Of a stretch of 64,000 nt of DNA, positions 55,038 through 64,000 are shown piece by piece. The notes beneath the pieces are model-generated. The model saw only the letters and a list, made by a program, of their open reading frames with translations, was not told the origin of the DNA and searched no databases. The DNA is taken from positions 12,443,077-12,507,076 of the forward strand of contig NC_064438.1 of the NCBI RefSeq assembly GCF_023343835.1, in the 5' to 3' direction. How positions within the stretch are numbered: position 1 is the first letter of the stretch; each line of letters starts with the position of its first letter. This DNA is from Lagopus muta. Lineage: Eukaryota; Chordata; Aves; Galliformes; Phasianidae. A program made the translations under genes and the position numbers.

Positions 55038-58000
55038 TTAACGGGTCCTCAGCTTCTTAGACTGTCTCTTGCGTTTTAGTTCTTCCTCTTCCCGTCTCAA
55101 TTCCTCAAGGTCTTCCTGAACACCGAGTCTCAAGCTGCCAAACAAGTTGAAATCCTTTACAAACTGCTCATCAAACATGAAATTTGACTTCTCCCCCAAG
55201 AAAAGAAATCCTAATATAATTGCAGCTGATTTGAGCAAAGGTATTTTAGATCAGTTCATAGGTTTTCTTCAATTACAGTAAGCATACAGCTTAAAGGAAA
55301 CAAAGAGCGTACCTAAGGAAATCAAGATGCTCTCACCACTAGAGCAGAATCAAATCTTCTGAGGGAGAAACAATTTAAAGTTTTCTTTAAAGAAAGTTAT
55401 CATTATTTAAAAAAGGTTTTACTAAGATCATTCTTTTTTTTGAAAAGAAGATGTTGGAACATGCATCAATTCCTGCCAACATAACTTAAATACAAGTCAC
55501 AGCAGACAGACTCAGTTCAGCTTTTCTGAGAACCACCTACACCTTTCTTTAGGCAAGAGTGAGAATGGATCCATCAAACAGAAGCAAGAGGCTTTGTGGC
55601 AGCTTACTGACAACAGGCATTATTCACGTAGCTACACGAACAATGCTGCCTCACCCTCAGAACCCACCTAGTTGCCCTGCCTCTGATGAACAGGCACAGA
55701 GAAGAGATGCTGCTGAGCACTGCATGTTCTAGCTGTGTCCTCATATAGCCTCTTCAGCTTCTGGGCAGCCTGCTGAAAGCCGTACTGAAAACAGCACCTA
55801 CAATCACTGACCTCCTCTTCACTTAAGAAAGGCTGGATGGCCTTGCTAGTTTGATGCTAGGAATAGGTGTGACAAAGCTCCTATTTTGTCATCAGCTACT
55901 GCCTGCTTTGTCTGCAGGCCTGCGAAGTACATTTGTACTTCCACAGTTCATTAAGAAGCAGCTTAAGGCAGTTTGCACCTCATTACTACAAGGTCGATAA
56001 CATGACCACCTATCATTCAGCTGTTCTAGGGTAACTGCTCCAGTTTAGGCTCTGCTTATGCCTATAACAAGCAGAGAGAAATCATCGTGAATTCAGGAGA
56101 CTGCAGTCATCCAAGTTCAGGCAGTAAAAAACCAAACACTTCAAAGATCTACATGATTGAAGTGTGGCTAGAAGCATCATTTTCCATTTCAATTTAGAAC
56201 TTAGTAATTTTAACAGGCTCTTTTGGTTAGAGAAAGCTCCTCATGCCAAGGGTCAAGATGCTTTTAACCAAATTCTCAGTGAAAAGCTAGCTGAAGACAG
56301 ATTGTTTTACTGAAGTTTCCTATCTGCCCTTTTTTATAATAGCATGTGTTAGAAGCTTAGTCAGGTGTTAAACTTTGCAAAATCCCACTGTAGGTCTTCA
56401 ACACAGAATTCAGTGAACAGTAATATCACTGTAAAATTCCATTTACTTCTCTGATTAAGAGACTACAGCATGAGCAGCAGCTGTCCCTAAGAGCAGGGAG
56501 AAATAAGAACACTGACTCTAACTTCCAGAAGGCTCTCAGTACTCAAGGCACTCTCTAGATAGCAATGTAAAAAAAATAAATCTCAGAAGTAAAAATTTGA
56601 CTTTACATTTCCTTTTGCTTATTAATAAATAGGTAAAAACCTTTTGTAACTCCTACAAGGCTTTGCAAAGTGTATTGCAGACATCTTCCCATCAGGCATG
56701 GAAAAAGCAGAAAGCAAATCACTTTGTGAATGCCAGGCTTTCTAACAGCCATGTAAGGAATGTGCAGCTCTGGAGGCTGAAACTAGTGCTCAAAACCAAT
56801 ATGAACATCAAGCCTTCGTTTCTGAAATCTCTGGTTATAAATGTGTGTCAGAGTATTCTTTTTATATCCATACACACAAAACACACATGAAGAGATTGTT
56901 AAGTTTCCTCCCAGCCCTCAGGAGCTAACAGTATCAATGTTTGGGACAAACCAAAGGGCTTAGCATTTCAACTGTAATTCAAATACTTTTACAAAAGTTT
57001 TGGGCATCAGTTGGTATAATTCTCACTGGTAAAGACTGTGATGCACTGGAATGAACATACAGGATTTATTTACTGTACTCACTATCCCACTGGCAAACTA
57101 GTTGGCTGAGCTTCTACCTAAGCTTTCTTATCAAAGATGGGGAGACTTAGCTGCTTTGCTATAAGTAGCAGCAGATATCCCCATGACTTGGGCAATAAAT
57201 AAACCTCCCACTTCCTATTTTAACTCAAGTCCATGCATACCTCCTGGCTTCTTCTTTCTGTTGCTCCCTCCAGCTGCTCTCCATGTAGCGTAAGGCATAA
57301 TCGCTTTCATCTTTATATCTGGAAATTAAACAGTAGCATTTAGACACTAAAAAAACACTATCATATACAGCTGAGGGAGGAATTCACATCCTGGTAGAAA
57401 GAAAACTTAGCTTAGATTGTAATGTTTTGAAAGAGTGACTATAAGTGTTTAAAATGTTTGCTTTCTTATATCTTGTTATCAGACAAAAGGAAAGTAATTA
57501 AATAAGCCAGAGTATTAATTTTGCAATGGTTTCTAGGTACACAGAGATGCCAACTTCAATTCTCACAGAACTGCTAACACCATTGCATTTAGCCATTCAT
57601 ATTCAGGCTGCAACACCTGATGTTTTCTTATAGCAGTAGCGTTCCAGAATTCATTTTAACACATGTTGATAGAAAAGAGTTGCTATGGGTTACATAAGTG
57701 ACAAGTTACAGAAGCTATATTGCTTTCCATTATGTCCCATTTGCATCAGACTTTCTCTTGCTTTCCAGAAAAGCATAGCAACAAAAAACCCCACATTTTT
57801 TAAGCCAGTAGTTTGCTTATTTCTAATAAATTAGCCCAATGACCTTATCTCTGTTGTTCCATTGCTCACTTTACAGTATATCAAAATTTACATTTTTTCC
57901 TACCTTTTCCGGTCATAGCCAAATATTTCCCGAATATGTTTTGATATTTCTTCTTGGGGTTCCCCTTCATCTTCAATAAAATCATCCATTTCAGAGTCAT

Positions 58001-61000
58001 ATTCATCATCTTCATCATCATCATCTATTTGTCTTTTGTAACCAACAGGTGGTCTCCCAATACCTAAATGAAAGGGATGTGGAAAAAAACATCAATGAAT
58101 AACACACATTTATCAGTACATTTTGTTGCTATGCTTTGGGCTTTGAGGTAGAAAACTGCTGCCTTGAGCTAATTAGAAATTCTTAAAGTCAGTAAAAGGA
58201 AACACTTCCTCCGCTAACATCAACTGCACCCCAAGGAAAATCACCAGACATAACTCCACATTCTTGTTCAAAGTTTTCTAGGTACTTATTTGCTAGAGTT
58301 CATGCTGCTTTCTCCTGTTCAGGAATCCATTTTTTGAACTACTCACTTGGCTGATAAGGTGAATCAGTGAAAACATGTAGGTATCAATCGCAGGTTTGCT
58401 GTGAATTAAGCCCCAGGCCCTTACCTCAAAGAATGTGAGCTAGGGTCAAAACAAATGAAGAGTTGCAAAGGCAAGAAAAACCCACAACATTCCATTGCTT
58501 AATGCATTCTTTAAAAGATAAATACGGTATTTTGTCTGAGTTTTCTTGGATAAAGATCATCACTGACCTCAACTCAGACATATCAGAAATATGGGACAAA
58601 CAACTAATTAAAAAATTAATTGCTACAGAACTTTGTACCTTGTGAGCGAAACGGAGGCCTATGCCCTTGAAGAGATCTCATTCCATTCATCTGTCCATTG
58701 CTGGGCCTCGTCACTAGGTTTTTGGAAGAAATAGTTTCTGATACGACAGTACACCTGGGCTTTACAGCTGTAAAGCCAGGTCGCCCAGGTCCTGCACTCG
58801 GGCTGACTCCTGGCCTTCCCGGCCCCGTTCCTGAGCTGCTGCCCGGCCGCCCAGGTCCTGCACTCGGGCTGACTCCCGGCCTCCCTGGTCCCGTTCCCAT
58901 GCTGCTGCCCAGTCTCCCAGGTGCTGTATTTGTGCTGTTGCCCGGCCTTCCCGGGCCGGTGCCTGAGCTGCCACCTGGACGCCCAAGTCCAGTGCTTGAG
59001 CTGCCACCTGGCCTTCCAGGTCCCACGCCTGAGCCGCTGCCCGGTCGCCCAGGTCCCATGCTTGAGCTGCTGCTTGGCCTTCCAGGTCCTGCGGCCGAGC
59101 TGCTGCCCTGTCGCCCGGGCCCTGGGCTTGAGACGCTCCCTGGCCTTCCTGGTCCCATGCCAGAATTGCTGCTTGATCGCCCTGGTCCTGCACTTGATCC
59201 TCCACCTGGATGCCCAGGTCCTCCCTTTCCTAAACTGCTGCTGGATCGTTTTGAGCTGGAGTTCATTTCATGCGGGAGGGCTGCAGCATTTCCTGGTTTT
59301 GTATGGACAGGCTTTTTCAGGCTGGATTCTTTAGCAGACGGTAACCTTTGAGCCCCATTGGCCATTGGCTTTGAGGATGGCACAGGAAAGCTTGAGCCAG
59401 ACTTTCCCATACCATTGACAGGTAATTTACTATGACTGCCAGCAGTAGGGGTTTTCAAGGAACTATTTTGTGAGGTTTTTACTTTTTCCATTTGACTCAA
59501 TTTGGAAGAAGATAACGACCGCGAGTGCTTGTCCGTCAATGCTGGTGCTTTGGATTTCTTATCAGTACCACTCAGAGAAGAGAGGCTGCTTTTTGGAGAG
59601 GCATGTTTATCTGCTGCACTTTTGCTAAGTTTTGCATCTGCACATTCCTTCAGGGAAGTTGTTTTTTTTGAAGAACTGGATATCCCTGTATTCTTAACCT
59701 CCTTCTCGGTTTTCTTTTTCTGCATTTCTACTCTCTTATTTTTGCGTTCCAAATACTCCCTCTCTCTCAATTCTTCCGCAGTTCTGGGTCTCTCTTCTAT
59801 CTTTTTCACTACTTTTATTTCTACCGGTTCATATTGTTTTTTTTCAGCAAGCCTTAAAAGATCTGCAAAGTTGAGAGGTGCTGGTGCACTTTTGGGTGGT
59901 GCCTTTGGTTTGACTGCAGCTTTGGATGGTTTCTCATCATATTCTTCTTGCTCATACTCCGATTCAGTTTGAGTAAATTCGAGTTGCTCTGCTTCATTTT
60001 CTGTTGCATACTCAGCCTCGGGGGCCTGAGAAACATTCTCACAAGTCCTCCTCCTCTTTTTAGACTTCTCTTCAACGGGAATACCGTTATAGCCATAAAA
60101 GTTATCCTTTGTTCGTGAAGCCATAGCTCTTGCCTTCCTGTCATGTTTCAGTTCAATTCGCTTAGCCAAGAGTCGTTCTTTCTTTCTTTTTTCTTCCAGT
60201 TCTGTAAAAGAAAAATCAGGAGAAAGTTAAACAAAAGCACTACTCTTTTATTTCAGGGTCTTCTAAACTGATAAACCATCTGAGACAATAAGATATCTGG
60301 CTAACAGCTATTCAGAATAGAGCAGAACACCATCAGAGGTCTGCCAACAGGGCAACGTGATCCATCTGAGTCAGCTGTTTTTACAAAAGTGAACTATTAA
60401 GCCAAATACAGCCCCTACCAAACCTGCTAAGCTGACTCAACAGAAGCAACTCTCCAGAATGCTACACAAACTACAAGAACTCCGTGGTAAAAAGACACAG
60501 GACATGGGATCTCTGAGGAGAAAGAGTTCTGACACTGACTAAAAGAATTTTGAGACTGTACAAAATTTACTATCAGATGTTTAAGAAAAGGTGAGGAAAG
60601 GGAGGGATGGATGGAGGAGTTTTAGGGCAAGGGAATATGCCCTGGAAAGTAGACTGAGGTGGGGAAGCAGGCAGTTACCGATGAGCAAGGTGCGGGTCAC
60701 TGCTTCTGTGTGACAGTGCCCTGTGCACCATCTCCACAGCCTGCCCTATATTGTTCCTAAATTGTTTTTACCTATTTCCTGCATGAGTAGGCTCTCCATC
60801 TTATGTGTCTTGTGTATGATCTGCTGATGTAATTCAGGCTGAACTCAATGGTGAAAAGATGAGAGGTCTGAGCACCGGATACTGGAGAGACAGGGAATAG
60901 GGGCCAAATACCATAAAGACTCAGGAGAAAGGGGCATCTCTGAGCATCAGTTCCTAGAAATCGGACGGGGAAACTCATGCTGTGCTTTAAATGGGTTCCT

Positions 61001-61725
61001 GTAAAGGTACCATCCCCAGCCTATGTTGTTCTATTTGTCAGTGGCCATGACTGACCACAGGATGAGTAAAAGCATGAGTATTTCCTATTCACACTCGATC
61101 TCGCCTTTGGCTGCACTTGGCAGCAGGGATAAGGAGCTGGCTCATGGCTGGCCCAGGAGAGGAATACTCTGGACTACCCAGTCCATCTCACTGTGTTGTA
61201 ACATAGCGGGCAAAAAATGTGTCTTAAAGCCTTTGCAATTTAAAACCCAAGCATTACTGAAAGAGAAGATTAAGACATCACCACAAACTGTTATCGTGTT
61301 TAGACAAACACGGATTTTCAAAATTAACAGAAATTCAGGATGGTTTCTTGCAATCTTTCCAACTTAATTACTTCCTGATGTCCAAGAGTAAATGCTAGCG
61401 AGCTGCTTAACATTTAAATCCTTAGGAAAGCATGTAAACATCCCTCGCAGTGACTTTTCCACTGGTGTTCCCTCAGCATCAGCAGTTATATGCATGAATT
61501 CCAAAAGCAGATGTAAAAGTCCATTTGCCAGAGCTCTTAATGGGATCAAAGCATCAAAGAGTCAGTGAATGTCTTCCACAGAATGTAGTTTAGGCTGCTT
61601 TAAAAATTACCTTTTTTCCTTTTTTCTTCTTCTTTCCTTCGGAGAAATGCTTGTACTGCTGCAGACTCAACACCCTTGACCTTTGGAACCTTTTTGGGAG
61701 GGCCAACAGCCAAACTGTATCTTTT
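55038..61725 (-). CDS. SPTY2D1: Protein SPT2 homolog, histone chaperone (exon 1 outside window)
   Basis: Nuclear H3-H4 chaperone of the Spt2 family, acting during transcription. Five minus-strand exons are present: 61725-61611, 60201-58639, 58063-57904, 57318-57241, 55134-55038. They total 2013 nt (670 residues plus stop). The visible protein starts KRYSLAVGPPKK at a phase-0 acceptor; the human protein has about 20 residues before this point, encoded by an exon beyond 64000. In order: a basic, charged N-terminal segment (KRKKERLLAKRIELKHD), a conserved LNFADLLRLAEKKQYEP motif, a long Ser/Lys-rich region, a GPGRPG repeat array (58775-59221), an acidic patch (DDDDEDDEYDSEMDD), and the conserved Spt2 C-terminal domain (ISKHIREIFGYDRKRYKDES onward) with a basic Arg/Lys-rich tail. 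No frameshift or premature stop is seen. Confidence 0.95.
58775..59221 (-). repeat. SPTY2D1: Coding minisatellite, 13.5 x 33 bp, in SPTY2D1
   Basis: Thirteen full 11-residue units of the pattern GPGRPGxSxSx and one 6-residue partial unit run without a gap. The first two units are the most diverged (GPGHPG, GPGRSS). The units at 58891-58859 and 58825-58793 encode identical peptides and look like a recent 66-bp duplication. The array is predicted to be disordered and basic. The repeat length (a multiple of 3, with few stop triplets) leaves several other frames open across it. Confidence 0.95.
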
Positions 61726-64000
61726 CTGCAAAGAACAAATGAGTATGTCAGAGAAATTAATAAGTATCTCTTTTCTTGAAATGGAAGGATTTCATATCAG
61801 TCAGATTTAAGCATAAATAAGCATAAAGTTCATTTTAAGCACAGATGGTACAGAATGATAATGCAATAGCTGCGTCAGCAATGGAATAAAATTATTTCAG
61901 GTCAGCCTTATGAAGTCTCATACAGCCTTATGAAAGTTACCTAAAAAATTATCCAGTAAAGATATCTACATCCAAATATTTCAGAGGCAATAAGCCGACA
62001 AGTTGGTAGCCTGATTTCCTATTGATTTCAACAGTTCTAACCTGATCCATTCAAACAGCAGCACATTACTCAAATTACTTGATGTTACTGATATACAAAG
62101 CTATACATTACCTTACATACACATACACTAAAAGCCAAGGTTCAGAGATGATTCTAAAATACAGCCAACACAGTTTGCAGGCAGGGTGGCTCCATACCAG
62201 CTCTTCATAGGCACTCTACTAACTTGTGAATGACCGACACAAAATTACAGGATGCAACATCCATCTACATCACAGCTGTAAAACCTGACAGGTTTCCTCA
62301 GCATATTAAAGAGCTTTTACAATCAACTTTTACAGTCAAGCCCAGCTATTGAAATCTATCTAAGCACTACCAGCACTTCGCTGCTACCTGAGAGCTGGTT
62401 TGGTTACCCTTATGGCCCTCAGAAGCCTCATTTTCTGCAATGCAGTCCTGATATACACAAGGAAATTGGAACAGACAGGCAAAGCAATACTCAGGCTTGA
62501 TTGAATTATCCAATTTCTACACAGTTTTTAAAAAGAAAGTCAAAACAGAGGACTTCCTAAAATGGTTTTAGGCAGAAGGAGCACTTCTAAATGAAAACTG
62601 CCAGACAGCAGGGGACACGCGTAGATTCATCTCTCCCATTAGGAAGCCTTATAAAGAATTAAAATGATGGGGAAGCAGTTTTTGGGCTTTGTTTTGCTGC
62701 ACTCCAACCGACAGTCCTATCCAGAAGTGGGTTTGTAAAGCAGCCTGACAGGCACGCTGTTTTCTCACTTCCATTAAGGTGAGAAATGGTGCAAAATTCA
62801 AGATTTCTGTTCTTCCTAGCAGTAGCATTTTTTGCTATTGATGCCCAGCTGAAAGCAAAGCTAAGTGTTTCATCAATGAAGATGGAAGTGAATGAGGTTC
62901 TGCACTGTGTACCACAACAGCTGTTGATAGAAATGAGCACTTTGGTTAGAAAAGGATTAAATAAACTGCTTCATTCTTTTTAAAAGCATTGGAACATACA
63001 CATACTCCGCAACTACTAAGAAAATAGTTAACTTTCAATGCAAACCAACGTGCATCAGACTCCAGGTAGAAGTGGCAACTAAGTCAGGACATGTCACTGC
63101 CTTATCATCCAGGCAGCAGCAGCTGCGCTGCTCGGGCTCAGCTATCTCTAGGGTGGTTAAATAACAGGGAAACAAACATTCTGCCTTTAGAGAGCAGGTC
63201 ACGCTACTCCAGAGCACTGTGCTACCCAAGCTGTGAGCAGCACTCACCCTGGCAGGCAGCAGGTCCAGCAGCTCACGGATAGTGCTGAGGCAGCACAGGC
63301 ACTGCTTGAGCCAAAGGAAAAAGGAAAGGCTGTGGAGGTGCCCTTCTTCAGCCACGCACCCTCAAGTACTTCCTGTTAGCCAAGGGTATTTTCCAGAGGA
63401 ACCAGCCTGTGTGAACTGTGCCATAACCACCTCCCCAGCAATTGCCCGGCACGACACGAGTGGTTGGCTCTGCACAACCTGATCTTGAAACACAGCACCT
63501 GCGTAAGCAATAGTTTTGCCGTGGACTCACACACCCAAGCTGAAGACAATTCCCACTTGTCCTATCACGTACAGGCAACTTCCATAGGCTGTCACATAAT
63601 TTATGCTTTGTCCTCTGTATGTTACCCCACTTCCCGTCTTTCCTTATCACACACCAAGACACGCAGCCTTCTGATGTGGGAATCCTGCTCCCCCCCTTAG
63701 ATATCCTTCAAGGTGCAACACGGCATCAGTTAACACAGCTAGCAGCTCGAGCACATCAAAGCCCACACACGACCCTGTGGGTGCTGCCCTGCAGCCAGTT
63801 CTGCTCAGCAGGCAGCCATCACCTTCACCTGCAGGTCAGACAGGAGCTCTGCTCTATGGCAGTGCTCCACGCTTCACAGCCACTCCTCATACTCCTCTGG
63901 AAGGGCTTCTCTTGCCTACAGACAAGTATTCAGGAGTTTGCAAGTTTCACAGGAAGGCATTGCAATGTGTATCAGTCCTCTGAAGAAATCCTGGATTTTA
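61726..64000 (-). other. SPTY2D1: SPTY2D1 intron 1 (runs off the window)
   Basis: Upstream of the exon at 61725-61611, no sequence encoding the expected MDFREIL start and no CpG island is found before the end of the window, so exon 1 lies beyond 64000. I see no CR1 or RNA gene in this stretch. A short plus-strand frame at 62786-62983 begins with a hydrophobic segment but has nothing else to support it. Confidence 0.7.

Noticed and set aside
58698-59351. 217-codon collagen-like plus-strand frame
   Set aside because: It is the antisense of the SPTY2D1 repeat array and starts and stops inside the exon; no promoter or own splice signals.
62786-62983. 65-codon plus-strand frame starting with a hydrophobic, signal-like segment
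   Set aside because: Sits in SPTY2D1 intron 1, has no mature-domain features and no supporting signals; chance is the simplest explanation.

Overview
The window is bird nuclear DNA. It has spliced vertebrate genes with short exons and GT-AG introns, CpG-rich promoters, and 3' fragments of CR1 LINEs, including the ATTCTRTG-type octamer tail. The LDHA protein (332 residues) looks strongly avian. A landfowl-like bird is plausible, but the sequence alone cannot settle the species.

Layout. Positions 1-1143 may be the 3' end of an upstream plus-strand gene (GTF2H1 would be expected from vertebrate synteny, but no coding exon is visible). Positions 1144 to about 17530 hold no gene I can support, only one CR1 fragment and several homopolymer runs. 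LDHA runs on the plus strand from a CpG-rich, hypoxia-element-bearing promoter near 17.8 kb to a poly(A) signal at 23574. TSG101 follows on the minus strand (coding 37665 to 24298) and converges tail to tail with LDHA across roughly 450 bp. UEVLD (coding 49504 to 39404) and SPTY2D1 (coding 61725 to 55038, first exon beyond the window) are also on the minus strand, head to tail behind TSG101.

All four coding models were assembled exon by exon. LDHA has 7 coding exons (999 nt). TSG101 has 10 (1173 nt, or 1176 nt with the alternative acceptor). UEVLD has 12 (1440 nt). Five exons of SPTY2D1 are inside the window (2013 nt). Every reading frame closes across the junctions without a frameshift or premature stop, and every intron is GT-AG except LDHA intron 3, which is GC-AG.

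How the genes relate. LDHA is the muscle-type L-lactate dehydrogenase. TSG101 is the ESCRT-I subunit with an inactive ubiquitin-conjugating (UEV) domain. UEVLD joins a UEV domain to an LDH-like domain. In this window its exon lengths and intron phases match TSG101 in the front half (42/85/63/164 against 42/85/66/164) and LDHA in the rear half (171/174/85/124/165 against 174/174/118/124/165). It therefore looks like a fusion built from copies of its two neighbours. Its LDH half has lost the catalytic histidine and several substrate-binding residues. SPTY2D1 is a histone H3-H4 chaperone carrying a 33-bp coding minisatellite.

No new mobile or defence-like system was found. The most informative signals are the UEVLD fusion architecture, the GC-AG intron and the SPTY2D1 repeat.
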